Of a stretch of DNA of 64,000 bases, positions 1-11,158 are shown in pieces (positions within the stretch are counted from its first letter, which is position 1; each line of letters opens with the position of its first letter). A model generated the notes under the pieces. The model made no database searches and was not told where the DNA came from. It worked only from the letters and a program-made list of their open reading frames with translations. A program made the position numbers and the translations under genes. This DNA comes from Hypholoma sublateritium FD-334 SS-4. Taxonomy: Eukaryota > Basidiomycota > Agaricomycetes > Agaricales > Strophariaceae. The DNA is taken from assembly GCA_000827495.1 (NCBI GenBank), contig KN817587.1:150944-214943 (forward strand), given 5' to 3'.

Positions 1-15
1 TGTACCTTCCGTGGC

Positions 16-1622
16 TCAGTCGTCCATGAGCTCGGCTAACTCTCGTTCCTCTTCCTCCGTGAGTTCCGAGCCCGCTGGTACTGGCTTCTGCGCCTCGACT
101 TCGACAACAGGCACGACGGGAAGAGTAGGAGGCTCTAATAAATCTACACGGCAAATAAGTGCCTGCCTCAGCATAGGAAGAGTAAGAACTAACCAGTAAG
201 CCGCCATTTGCGAATCGTACGGTCGAGGCTCGTCGTCACGATCCACGGCGCGACGCGCGTTTTCCCGTCGTCGCCGACGGTGCGCCGGGTCCACAGACGG
301 ATCGCGGTGATGTCGTGCCAGTGCGCATCGACCTGGCTGAGCAGCTGCGGCGCGTCCGGCTCCGAGACGTCAAACGTGCGCAGCACGTCGCCTGCCGCGG
401 TGAGCAGATACGGCTCGCCGAGGTCCGTCAACGCGAGCGGGAGGAGAGCACGCACGGCGACGGGGTGCGCGAGCGGCTTCGGCGTGGGCCCCGCCTCGGG
501 CTGCGGCAGGATCTGCGCCGTGTCGTCTGCCGACGCTGAGCGGGGACGGCGCCCGTCAGCAAGGAGCGCAAAGAAGAGATACAGAGCAAGGATGCGCACC
601 GGTCCATAGGTGCCCGCCGCCGTACCGCAGCTCGTTGATCCGCGTGCGGTGGTGGTTGATTGACTTGAGCAGTGTCGCGGTCCAGCGCGGTGCAGGGCCA
701 GCGTCGAGCTTCAGGTCCCAGACCTTGATGACACCCATCGTGTCGCCCGTGTACAAAATTGCCGACGTCGCGGAGCGAGCCTCGCCATCAAGGCACTCCA
801 CGGGGCGCGTGTGCGAGGAGATGGACCCCAGGCTCTTCAGCGGCTCTGACGCCGTCGGGTCCGACAGGTCCCTGCCGCCGCAGCCTCATGAGCGCGGTTC
901 GTCGCAGGACACTAGAAACGCGTACCAGAAGCGCACAATCTTGTCAGAGCTGCCCGAGATCAGCAGACGCAACGGCTGGAGGACGTGGAAGCTCTTCACA
1001 AAGTCCGCGTGCGCGTTCGGCGTCGAGGAGAGCAACTGCTTCGTCTGTCAATGCGGACGCAACGGCCGTGAGCGCAGCGCGGTGCAGGCGGAGAAGCGCG
1101 AAAGCACGTACAGCGGTGTCCCATATCTTGATCGACTGCACGAAACGCACGGTCAGCGACACCCCCGTGCAGAGTGACGACGCACGGTACATTATCCCAG
1201 GACCCAGAGATGAGGAGCGCCTGGTCGCCCGAGCTCGGGACGCGGTCGCAGAACGCAAGGCTCGTCACAGGCCCCGTATGCCCCTTGTATAGTTGCAGCG
1301 TCTTCCCCGTCTACACGAACACGGGCGTTAGTGAGTGTGCCAGACGCGCGGTGCGGCGGGCTGACCTCCAAGTCGAGTTTGCGGATGACGTTCGTGTTCT
1401 CCGCGACCCACGCGACGCCGTCGTGCACTTCGATGGCAAGCGCCTTCCCCGTGAGCTCGATGGGCTCGCCGAGCGTCTTCGTGCGCTCCGCTTTCTCCTT
1501 TCTCGACTGACCACGCGGTAGGCAGGTCAGCGCCGGGGAACAGATCGACACGTATCACGCACCTGCTCGAGGATGAGCTGGGCTTCTGCGACGAGGAAGT
1601 TCTCCGATGCCGAAGTAACCAT
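16..1622 (-). CDS. WD40-repeat protein, multi-exon
   Basis: The function is not recognised beyond a beta-propeller scaffold. Reading the minus strand and removing GT-AG introns of about 50-70 bases gives a continuous frame from MVTSASENFLVAEAQLILEQ to the acidic tail ending ELAELMDD. WD-type blades are visible: TGKTLQLYKGHTGPVTSLAF followed by LLISGSWDNSIKIWDT, then LLISGSSDKIVRFWDL, then GDTMGVIKVWDLKLD, and finally WIVTTSLDRTIRKWRLT. The SWDN/SIKIW junction and the FWDL junction are both recovered by splicing. The start was chosen because ATG opens the first exon and the next exon follows a good gtgcgt donor. The C-terminal coding part (about 200-1100) is much more GC-rich than the flanking non-coding DNA. 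The family is certain; the cellular role is not. Confidence 0.8.
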
Positions 1623-2513
1623 TGAGGATTGTTGAGGATGATAGCTATACTTACAGTTGTTTGGTTTGTTCGAAGATCAAGTTTGTTATCCTTTTAGCTT
1701 GCAAGAAGTATGTCACGGTATATAGGAGGATGAATTGGGATGGACCTCTGAAAAACGACTTCTCGCTGTGCGGATCATCAATATGACTATTCGATAAGAT
1801 TGTCCAACGCCCAAGAACTTACGCCTTGGTCCCCGTGGCGGCGAGTCGAACTGTTGAAAAGAAAGATGATCATGGTCCAGATTTACTACGCTTTCGACGC
1901 TGTTCCTTCTTGAACGTGATATACGAGTTAGCGGGAAGAATGCTTCCTTGGCACAGTTGGTGTTCAATCTATGGAACACGTAATGACACTCAAAAAAGCA
2001 GATAATTTATTAGTCGGCCTTCACAATAGTAGAAATCTAACAAGGAGAGAGGGTATCCATGTATGTACCATAGGGGGAGCGGTGCTGGAGTACTAAGAAT
2101 ACACAAGCTAGCTAAATAGCGACGCGGCAAAAAGGGGTGGGGCTACAATCTCGAAGACTGACAAAACGTCGTGGAGAAACACGCGCGGAAAAGGTATAGA
2201 GACAGTGGAGCGCGGGGTGAGAAGGCAAATAGCAAGAAACAGTGGGAGCGTGGTACGCGAAAACGATACAGCGGCACGGGGAATAGTCCGTGATTGGGTA
2301 GATGGATAGAATAGCTATAGGGCTGGGTGGTGGTCATACAGAGTTCTGGGGATATAGATCGATGCTGTTGGTTAGCAGATAAAAACCAGAGTGAGTGTCG
2401 GGTGCAAAATTGCAACAAGGGAATTACTTGAACGAATGATGTGATCCGCCTATGGGCAAACCATTTGGTTACAGAGACCGCGGAGTCAATAGGGAGTGTG
2501 GGACCATAAGCGG
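1623..2513. other. Intergenic, 3' side of the PKA gene and upstream of the WD40 gene
   Basis: About 890 bases without a recognised gene. The part next to 2514 is probably the 3' untranslated region of the kinase. A minus-strand frame around 1979-1715 can be extended across a plausible GT-AG intron (gtaagt donor near 1826, cacag acceptor near 1770) into a short tail ending SSSYIP, but no family is recognised and no start is convincing. Otherwise nothing is seen. Confidence 0.4.
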
Positions 2514-3987
2514 TCAGAATTCGAGGAATTGGAATGCAATAGGATCGAGGCGTTGCTGGAAAGTCGAATGGCGCTCCTGACCGCTAAGCCCAGGAATCTC
2601 CTCGGACGGAGGGAGAGGCAAGTGTAAAAAGTGGCGGGTATCATCGACGGATGACGTGCGAGGTATAATCGGAGCCTAGTGAGAAGGTAGGTAGTTATCG
2701 ATAAGTAATTTGCGCCAGCATCCAACTAAAAGGGAACGTACGTTGATCTCACGGCGCTCCAGAGCATCCCAGTCAACACCTCTGAACCAGGGATGATCAA
2801 GGATGTCTTGAGGGCCCCCAATCATATTGCCCAAGCGCTTGGTACGATCCGGGTTGAGGAAAGCTTTGATGATATCGCGCGAGAGCCTGTCCATGCTTCT
2901 AGGCCAGTGGATATGACCGTTCAGAATCTTTTCATAGATACCGTAAGGTGATTCATCGAAAAATGGGGGGTAGCCGACTAGCATTTCATAGCAAAGAACG
3001 CCGCATGCCCACCAGTCAGCGGCTTTACCGTGACCGTCCGACTGGATGATCTCGGGAGCAAGGTATTCTGGAGTACCACAAAGTGTCCATGTACGATCAT
3101 CCACGATCTTTGCGAAGCCGAAATCCGTCAACCGGAGATAGCCACGGGAGTCCAGAAGGAGGTTTTCTGGTTTGAGATCACGATAAATGATGTTGAAAGA
3201 GTGGAGGTATTTCAGAGCAAGAATGATTGTGGCGAGATAAAAGCGGGTTACATCCGGAGTGAACCGTTGCGCTCGTCGGAGGTGTGTGAAGAGCTCGCCA
3301 CCCGGAACATACGACATAAGCATGTAGACATTCAAGCTGTCTTGGAAAGTAGCAAAAAGATCGACCACAAAAGGGTGGTGGACTCGAGAGAGAATGTACC
3401 GCTCTGCATTGACGTGTTCGACCTGTCGAAGGCGGACAATCTCGGTCTTGCGAAGGATCTTCATGGCAAAGTGATTTTGGGCACCCGATTGGGGTGAGTT
3501 GCGATGCCGAACGAGTAAAACCTTGCCAAATGTTCCTGTGCCTAGTCGGGACAGTTCATATGACAAGTCAGACAGTAATTGCCAAAGACGTACCTAATGC
3601 CCCTCGGACCTCGAAATCAGAGAGCTTGAGCCCTTTAGTCTGCAAATGATCCTTCTCGTCCTCAAGGAGACGCTGCGGGCGTGAAAGCGCATGGCTGTGC
3701 GCATTTTCTTCGATTGGACTGGCAACGTCGATGTCCATGAGGTCGTGGGCGATTTGCGCCGACTCAGGTATGTCATGAGTCTCAAGGCTCAGTGGCGTGC
3801 ATTCCTCTTCTTTAGTGAGGGACTCCATGTGCTGGGCAGGTTTGGGGGACAATGGCGGAGTCAATGGAGCATCTGCGCAAACCACATGGGGCTCCGGCCG
3901 GGTAGAGTAGGCTATCGAAATCCGCCGTATATCGTCAGGCGAAGCAGGCGGCAGAGAGAGCGAGCGAGGTGGAGCGAGAGAAGCCAT
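2514..3987 (-). CDS. cAMP-dependent protein kinase catalytic subunit
   Basis: AGC-family serine/threonine kinase, the catalytic subunit of PKA, which phosphorylates substrates once the regulatory subunit releases it on binding cAMP. An N-terminal extension of about 130 residues rich in Ser/Pro precedes the kinase domain, as is usual in fungi. An intron is removed exactly inside the glycine loop, joining RGAL to GTGTFGKVLLVRH. Other motifs are the AMKIL lysine, YRDLKPENLLLD (catalytic loop, YRD form), DFGFAK, and the activation segment TWTLCGTPEYLAPEI with its phosphorylatable Thr. A second intron near 2695-2741 splits off the C-terminal AGC tail. That tail resumes at APIIPRTSSVDD and ends with the aromatic FQFLEF. 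The gene is complete. Assignment to PKA rather than another AGC kinase rests on the activation loop and the short aromatic tail. Confidence 0.93.
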
Positions 3988-4245
3988 AGGGGATAAATTA
4001 TATGGACGAAGGAACGATGGCAGACGAAATGCGGCGGGAAGAAAGGCGCGACGACGGGGAGAATAATCGGCGCACTGCGCGTTGTGGGAGGAGAGGCTGG
4101 GAGGTCAACCCAGACGCTGTTTAAACGCACAGCGATACGGCGCCTCATATGGTTTCCCTGTCACACATCAAATGCAGTCACACCTTCTCATGAATATTTC
4201 TCGTTTCATAGCAATCACGATCACTGTCAGCCGTCGCTCTCATGT

Positions 4246-5394
4246 TCAGATCCCAAATGCGAACGACGCCAGTCCGTACAGGTCCAGTATCGTATGCACC
4301 CCGCCACCCTCCCCTGCTCCCCCAGCAACGTACAATGGCACAAAGTGGTCTTCTCTCGGCTGCGATGCACGGAACCCTGGGTGTTTGGGCAACGCAAACA
4401 ACTCCTGCTTGCGTGCTTCCCCCTAGAGAGTGGCTGCGCTCAGCATCGTTCATCACAAAGTGATAAATACTAACTGATTCAATCGCAATAGCTTTGTGGA
4501 TCGCTCGGTCAAATTCCTTGTGGACGTCGCGGGCTGTATCTGGGGAGAAAGATGATCTGTCTCTCAGGTTGTGGGCAGTCAGTCCTCCTGCTAATATCAG
4601 TATGCCCTCTTCCCTGTCATTGCATGCGTCAATTCCTTGGTGACCGAGTGTCATCGGTTAATTTCGCACCGTAGTTTCGCAACAGCTTTCCCCGCTGCCC
4701 AATTTGTTGCTGGATCCAGACTCGAGTCGATGGAGACTTGAACAATAGGTATTCCGGTAAAATCCTCTCCGAACATAATTCGGAACGGCACGAATACGCC
4801 ATGATCTAATCCAGGACCCTCGAAACCACGCCCATCTTCTCCACGCGCTTCAGTCGCAGGTGAAGTTCTTGCCTTTTGCCCAGCCTTGACATGCTGCGGT
4901 TAGGTTAATTATAAGAAGGATAACTAGCTGATTACCTGCTTGTAGAGTTCAACGACTCGCTGGGCAAGCTTGGAATCCCCTCTTGATTTAAATTTAAGCT
5001 TGTACAGCTCTGGACTAAAGCCATAGTAATCCATCAAAAGTGGATTCTCAGGGTAATCAGTTACTGTTGGGGGGGGGGTCAGACAAATGGCATTATTCAA
5101 TAAATCGTAGAAACTTGCCTAGGCGTTCTTTCATAGTCTCCCAATGCGCGCTAAATACAACGATGCCCTTGGGTTTGTATTTCTCCAGCAACGTTGGTCC
5201 AAAATCATCCAGAAATCTGGCAAGAGGTCCAGTTGGGCCGTGCCACGCAGCCATTCCGCCCATGCCACCTGCCTGGGCGGGAGAAAGAGCCAACATCGGT
5301 GATCCATGCGCAAAGAAAAATGCGGGGATCTTATCCGGGGTAGATGGAAGTGCATCGAGGGCTTGTTTCCAGCCACTGGTAGTAGTTGTAGACA
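4246..5394 (-). CDS. LigB/DODA-type extradiol ring-cleavage dioxygenase
   Basis: Member of the class III extradiol dioxygenases related to plant and fungal DOPA 4,5-dioxygenase. These cleave catechol-type rings using a non-haem iron or zinc site. Visible motifs are PAFFFAHGSP (first His), GIVVFSAHWET (second His), VTDYPENPLLMDYYGF, EGILILAGGLTAHNLRD, and REDHFVPLYVAGGAG (C-terminal His) before the end at FAFGI. Four introns are needed. The first (5064-5118) has a GC donor, gcaagt, and is the only way to join KERL to VTDYPENP in frame. The last ends at ctctag and joins AIES to GEARKQELFALP. The start is the ATG of MSTTTTSGWKQ. An in-frame upstream ATG at 5554 would add a hydrophobic leader (LVLQFLSLTLLSAVVLSY), so a membrane-anchored or secreted isoform is possible. 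The substrate cannot be inferred from sequence. Confidence 0.88.
5064..5118 (-). other. GC-AG intron in the dioxygenase gene
   Basis: A 55-base intron with donor CTAG|gcaagt and acceptor ccaacag. Splicing here joins CGC CTA G to TA ACT GAT TAC, restoring the family-typical R-L-V-T-D-Y-P-E-N-P. The nearby GT dinucleotide (two bases inside, in aagttt) gives a stop soon after the junction with the same acceptor. The intron contains a run of about ten C (minus strand) just before the acceptor. Confidence 0.8.
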
Positions 5395-5888
5395 TGTTGT
5401 AATGAAGGTCTGGTCGCGTTGAGGCTGGGCGAAAAATTCCAGATAATGGCTTGAAGAATCCCGTGCGGAAGGCGGACAGGTCAATATAAGATAGGACGAC
5501 GGCCGAGAGCAGGGTAAGCGAAAGGAATTGAAGGACGAGTACAGGTTGAAGCATTCGGTGAGCAAGTCAAAAGTGAGCTTTATATAGACCTAATTAGATA
5601 GTGCTGAGTCAACGCGTCACCATTTACTCATGCCACCATGGTCAGCATGTAGACGTCCTAGACGCTTCATATAACTGCCGCCACTCTAGCAGTGTGTGCA
5701 AAGCCAGTTGGACATGAGTATTTGGAATATCGAGGTCAAGGAAGTTGACAAAGTTGCCAAAGTTGACTAAGCCCGGATGCATCTCGTGTCATCAGGCTGC
5801 CGCACTGCTGATTAGAACCGTGACATCCTCGACGCCACCGCGACACGTCCTTCGATTCAGCTCTTGCATTATCGACCACACTCACACC
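5395..5888. promoter_or_regulatory. Divergent promoter region between dioxygenase and TFB3
   Basis: The dioxygenase reads leftwards from 5394 (or 5554) and TFB3 rightwards from 5889, so this interval must carry both promoters. Close to the TFB3 start there is CACACTCACACC before the ATG. No defined factor site was identified. Confidence 0.5.
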
Positions 5889-7250
5889 ATGTCTCTTCGA
5901 CCCGGTGTCGGCGGATGGCTCCAGGGAAAAACTGTGCGGAAAGGCGGCGGGCTCTCGACGTCCAACACCCGTTCGTCAACCCCGCAGGGCGTGCAGAGCA
6001 CCTCGTCGACCATCTTCGGCGGGGGTGTCAAGGATGCGTCCGGGCGCACGTCGGAGTACTTCGTGCGTCGCCGCCATGTCCATTAAGCGCGTGCTGACCC
6101 TCCTGTAGTCCATGGACGACCAGTGCCCGGTGTGCAAGAGCGACCGCTACCTGAACCCAAAGCTGCGGCTGCTCGTCAGCTCGTGCTACCACAAAATGTG
6201 CGCTTCTCATTCCGCGTGCTTTGACGCCATCCTGAACGACTGCGCAGGTGCGAGTCCTGCATCGACCGCCTGTTCACGCTGGGTCCGGCCCCGTGTCCAA
6301 TATGCAGCAAAATCCTCCGAAAGCTCGCGTTTACCCCACAGACATTTGAAGATCTGAGCGTGGAAAAGGAAGTGGCTGTGAGACGGCGGATCGCAAAAGA
6401 GTGCGGTGTCTCATGCATTGTATGCTATATGTTGCCTTACATCTCTATTCAGGTTCAACAAACGACGGGACGACTTCCCTGACTTGCGTGCATACAATGA
6501 CTACTTGGAAGAAGTGGAAGATATCAGTGAGTGTTCGTTGCGGCTTAAATCAAGCGTCTATGCTTACGGTGTTCCTGCCACTCAGCTTTCAATCTCATAA
6601 ACGAGGTCGATATGCCCCAGACCGAGGCACGGATCGCCGCCTACCGCGCAGAAAACGCAGCTTTAATTGAATTGAACATCCAGCGTGAAGAAGCATACGC
6701 ACAGACGCTGCGCGAGCAGGAGGACGCGGAGAAGCGCGATCGAGAGCAGCGCGCGACACAGCTTCGCCGTGAAGAGGAAGAGGAGCGCGAAGAGCGCGAG
6801 AAAGACAAGCGCGAGATCATTGACAAGCTCGAAACGAGCGACAAGAACGCGGCGAAGCTCATCGCGAAGAGCCGCGCAAACGCTTTGAAGCGCACGTCCG
6901 CCCGCGTCGCGTCGACCACCACGGTCGTGCACAGCAATGCGCGGCTGCTGCGCACGCGCGCGGCGAAGGACATCCCCGACGTGCCACATGTACCTTTCAA
7001 GGACAATTATTATGGTTACGAGGATCTATATCAATTACGCCCCGCAGGCTACGAGGATTTTTTCAGCGAAGCGGTGCGGAAAGATCGCGAGGGCATCATG
7101 AGGGCAGGGGGATACAGAATTGAGGAAGCTTGGGATAGGGCGCTACGTGATGCAGTCGCGGACTTGGATTTGCCCCCTTTAATGGGACTTGCACCTAAAA
7201 CTACAAGTACAATGGATAGTTCAGGAGATGTCATTATGGCGGAAGCATAG
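5889..7250 (+). CDS. TFB3: TFIIH/CDK-activating-kinase assembly factor MAT1 (TFB3)
   Basis: MAT1/Tfb3 links the CDK-activating kinase to core TFIIH and stabilises the Cdk7-cyclin H pair, in transcription initiation and nucleotide excision repair. The N-terminal C3HC4 RING is visible as DDQCPVCKSDRYLNPKLRLL, then CYHKMCESCIDRLF and APCPICSKILRKLAF. It is followed by the conserved segment FEDLSVEKEVAVRRRIAKEF and NKRRDDFPDLRAYNDYLEEV. The intron after HKM removes 'gtgcgc...gcgcag', rebuilding M-C-E-S-C. Further introns lie after IAKE and after EVEDI. A long charged coiled-coil (about 6690-6900, rich in E/R/K) and a C-terminal region ending VIMAEA complete the protein. An N-terminal basic Gly/Ser-rich leader (MSLRPGVGGWLQGK) precedes the RING, somewhat longer than in yeast. 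All exons are in frame. Confidence 0.93.
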
Positions 7251-7475
7251 AGTAGGATAGGGTATTTGTATGACTGTTACTGTATATTATGTGCCAAATC
7301 CATAGCTAACAAGATCAGGTATAAGTATGCGTGGAAATTATGCTGTGTATGTGGGCAAGCTATTATATAGATTGGCTAACATAAAGGAAGGGCAATCAAT
7401 CCATGTCCAATGTCAGTGTCTATTGACCACTTGATGGTTTCATCAATTGGTGTTTCGAAAGGCAATCCATCTTGT

Positions 7476-9400
7476 TCATGTTATTTTGATGCTGGTAACC
7501 TGCCTTTTCTGCTTTCTTTCAGTTTCAGACAAAGGGGCAGTCACTGGGAAATAGAGTATCTGATACTGTTTCTTTTTCCTTGATTTGATATTAGAGCGAA
7601 GTCCTGTTTATGACACAAAAAGACGCACTGTAGTTTCTTGGGTTCCAGACGAAATTTCTTGACTATTTCATACAGGTCTGGGTCTATCTTGCGACCCACA
7701 CCAACCTTTGACAGACTGTTCTTCACAGAAGTTGAAAATCGAGCCGGGGATTCACTTGGTATGATTTTGCCATTTTCATCTACAGTTGGTTTATTCAAAG
7801 AACTATCCATCGAGCGTTTGCGTTTCAGTATATGCGAGTTTTCCATTTGGTTTTTCGCCGGTGCAGTTGGGATTGCACCTATATTAGAATTAGCTGTTAA
7901 AGGAAAAGACAAAGACAATAAAACTGACCTTGCGGAACTACATGAGATTTGGCATACTCTGCAAGCGCGATTCCTCGAATTTCGGCATCCGGAGAACTAC
8001 GCAGTCGCAAACGATCAGTCAGGTAGAGAAACCACCAGTTAATTGAAGCAAAGCTCACAACGCAGGATCAAAAATGAGCAAGTTTGTAGCACCTTTTTTG
8101 TCAATTTCATACCCCACCACGGTCCTAGAATGGCCAGCGTGTTGCAAAATGAGGGGCATCTTGTTCGTACTCATTATCGAGGACACCTTTAAAGAATCGA
8201 ATGCATTTGTGGCCTTTTCTTGGCTTCCTTTCGGAGTGAAGTATTCGACCACCCAGTCGATCAATGCGTCTGTACCGATCTAAGTTATGATGTTGCTATC
8301 TGACTGCTTGAATTTCCATACCTTCACTCTTGTTCTGGAGGTCAAAATCCACGAGTTGAGCTCTATCAGTAAATAATTAGCACCACAGTAGCAATAACAG
8401 TGTAGGAGCTAAATCACGGTATCCTCCGAGAAACAAATGCTACCCAAATATCTGAGATTTGAATGGAATTGAAAACTTGGGATGCCATATCTTGCCATAT
8501 GCGGATTGAAGACATACCGGCCGTGCCTATCCACTTCCTTGTCCCGATTAATTCTTTCAAATCTTTCTTCCCTTCTGCATCAAAGCCTATGATGTTCTTT
8601 CAATACGAAAATGGATCGACATGGGAAGAAAAATAACCTTCTTCCCATGCTGATTCGATCCAAGTTTGCAGATTGCGCACACTAGGGGGTATAGGTGAAT
8701 CTAAGAGAGAGAAATATCCGAGCTGTTGCTTTTGATTCATCAACGTCGCGCACGCCATTAGAAAATTGCGATATCTCCAGGAAAATTCAATACCACGACG
8801 ATTGATAGTGGTATATATGTGCTGACGTACCCACATCCCCATTGCGCGTCCCAGACTTCACGATGAATAAGGACAGCATTCTCGACACAGAGGGCTGCAC
8901 GCCGTATATTCCCTCGGTTGTGTCCTTTCGCAAGGCCTTTTCGCAGGACATGTATAAGGCCTGCTTACAAAAGATGAATCAGTCATACCTAGTGGCCAGA
9001 AAGATATAGGTACCGGGTACATAATTACGGGGAGGAGGCGTGTCAAGTCCAGCATACCAAAAGGTGTCTGACTGTTTTCCCCAGCGAAGCTTCTTCTTGG
9101 GAAGTATGTTGGGACTGGATTTTACGGGGAGAGCTTTCAAGGAGGTGGAAGACTCTGGTATGCATTCTATGTCGATTGGCACTGAGCGAGAGCCTGAGGA
9201 TGATATATTAGTGAAGAAGACCGAAGTGATGTAAACTTGATGGGACCTTCATGCAGCTCTGCAGAGTCGTCGTTAAGATGGAGGTCGTAGTGAGCTTCGC
9301 GCTGTGCAATCGAGAGAGAGCAGAGCTCCGCGGAACAAAAGGCACAAAGAAAAGAGGCAGATTCGTCGGTGTCATTACCGGCTAGGGCGTTGCTTAGCAT
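7476..9400 (-). CDS. C78-family (ZUFSP/UFSP-like, DUF1671) cysteine peptidase
   Basis: Zinc-finger ubiquitin/UFM1-type peptidase of family C78. Human ZUFSP/ZUP1 is a K63-linkage deubiquitinase linked to genome stability, and S. pombe Mug105 is the fungal relative. The N-terminus carries a Cys2-His2-like finger, FLCAFCSAELCSLSIAQREA followed by HYDLH. The catalytic centre is recovered across an intron as DAQWGCGYRNFLMACATLM, with the nucleophile Cys in GCGYRN. The His/Asp part is PLILQHAGHSRTVVGYEID followed by NLLIFDPA. The C-terminal KKKQYQILYF, after a 50-base intron, matches the family's closing strand, and the protein ends at VTSIKIT. One inferred intron is only about 35 bases (after KSHVVPQ). 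All catalytic motifs are intact. Fungi mostly lack UFM1, so ubiquitin is the more likely substrate, which is inference. Confidence 0.88.
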
Positions 9401-9672
9401 CTTCAGGTAGCTCAGAGGTTCAAAATGACAGTAGGTTTGTAGCAGGGTAAGTATAATTCTCGTCTCTGGAATAGTGGAACTCCTTCACTATAAATTTAGG
9501 GATCAATTTACTTAGTTCATATCCGGAGGTTATGCCAGTAGAAAGAGAGTCGAGGTGCGAGCGCGCAGTAATTTCCAAATTCATTCCTTGATGATTCCCG
9601 TAGATCAGGTGACCTTATACGCATGTCTGCGGACGCGCGTCCTGCAGTCCCTATATCTCCCTCTTCTGCACT
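9401..9672. promoter_or_regulatory. Shared divergent promoter of C78 peptidase and PRE6
   Basis: A 272-base interval between two start codons pointing away from each other. It holds a perfect 12-base palindrome, ggacgcgcgtcc, at 9631-9642, about 30 bases upstream of the PRE6 ATG; it contains ACGCG on both strands. The yeast proteasome element GGTGGCAAA was looked for and not seen. Confidence 0.5.
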
Positions 9673-10899
9673 ATGTCCAGGTCTTACGATCGCGGTAATG
9701 TACTCCAATCGGCGTGATGTACATCCTTTACTGACATTGGGTATGTTAGCTCTCACCGTTTTCTCCCCAGACGGTCACTTATTCCAGGTTTGTTCCCTGC
9801 CCTTGGTCGCGCCTCCATTTTATTGAATCTATATTCAAACTTGAAGGTGGAATATGCAAACGAAGCAGTGAGGAAAGGGACATGCGCTGTAAGTCTTCTC
9901 ATATAGTACTTGCCCTTCCGTTCTCACGGCAAACAGGTCGGTGTCCGAGGCAAAGATGTTGTGGTCCTTGGTGTGGAGAAGAAATCGATCCTCCAACTCC
10001 AAGATCCCCGAACTGTGCGCAAAGTAGTTATGCTGGATGACCATATCTGCCTCGCTTTTGCTGGTACAACGTCTCTCACATGTGTCGTTCCTGCCTTCAA
10101 TTCACGATCCTCTAGGTTTGACGGCGGACGGTCGTGTTTTAATCGATAAAGCGCGTATAGAATGTCAAAGCCATCGTCTTACTGTCGAAGATCCCGTAAC
10201 GGTGGAATATATCACAAGACACATTGCTGGGATACAACAAGTACGCTTCTCCTAAAAATGCCTTCATTCTCTGGTGCTGAAGAATCTGCGCCAGAGATAC
10301 ACCCAGTCCGGTGGTGTTAGGCCGTTCGGAATCGCGACTCTCATTGTCGGATTCGACCCTCATGATACCAAGCCTCGTCTATATCAAACGGAACCCAGCG
10401 GAATTTACAGCGCATGGAAGGTGAGTTCGTTGATTTCTTCCAAATGACCTTGTAGCCATAAATCACATCTAGGCCAACGCTATCGGCCGCTCTTCAAAGA
10501 CCGTGCGTGAGTTCCTGGAGAAGAACCACAAGGATGATATGACACGCGAGGAGAGCATCAAGTTGACCGTCAAGAGTTTGTTGGAAGTTGTCCAAACAGG
10601 CGCCAAAAACATTGAAATCAGTGTTATGGAGAGCTATGGTAAAGTGACGGTCAGTTATCCATCTACAATCCATTCATAGAAAACTACTCAATATGCCTCC
10701 AGAACCTAGCCCTATCTGAAATTGAGGGCATTGTTGCAGAAATTGAAAGAGAAAAGGAGGCTGGTTCGTACTCCTTCCATATAGTTTTACCTTACAAGTG
10801 ACACCAAGTTTTTCACGTTTAGAGGCAGAGCGGAAACGCTCGCGGCTAGCTGCCACCGCCGCTGGTCAAGCTGCCATGACGCAACGGAGTGGAGAGTAA
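9673..10899 (+). CDS. PRE6: 20S proteasome alpha-4 subunit (PRE6/PSMA7 type)
   Basis: Alpha-ring subunit of the 20S proteasome. The start [20 protein letters not shown] is recovered by removing an intron after the first eight codons, giving the YDRxxTxFSPxGxLxQVEY alpha signature. Next come [60 protein letters not shown], and [20 protein letters not shown], which match PSMA7/PRE6 more closely than the other alpha subunits. Seven or so introns of about 50 bases interrupt it. The C-terminus is lysine/arginine-rich then ends MTQRSGE, as in fungal alpha-4. No catalytic threonine is expected. It is divergently paired with a probable deubiquitinating peptidase. Confidence 0.95.
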
Positions 10900-11158
10900 T
10901 TTGGCCTATACCTTTAATTTCCGCGTGTTGTACAGTAGCAAGATATAGTTTCGCTTGAGTTTGGCCTGACTTATGATGGATCAAACTAACTGCGCGTTTT
11001 GGGCGCGAGAGTGCGATGTTTGCGCGACGTTGACGCGACGTGTCCAGACGCTGCTAATTACGTCAGCGTGGTCTAATGACTGATTGACAACGTGGTAAGT
11101 GTAAGTAAATAAGTACTTAGTCCAAGTCGCGTCAACCGGCGACTCCATAGAGAAGCCC

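Noticed and set aside
2143..2418. 91-residue minus-strand frame downstream of PKA
   Set aside because: Sits in the probable 3' untranslated region; no motif and no intron structure.
6641..7006. Long minus-strand frames opposite TFB3
   Set aside because: They are antisense shadows of the Arg/Glu/Lys-rich coiled coil; low-complexity codon content keeps the opposite strand open.
9401..9672. Rpn4-type proteasome element upstream of PRE6
   Set aside because: GGTGGCAAA and close variants were not found in the spacer.
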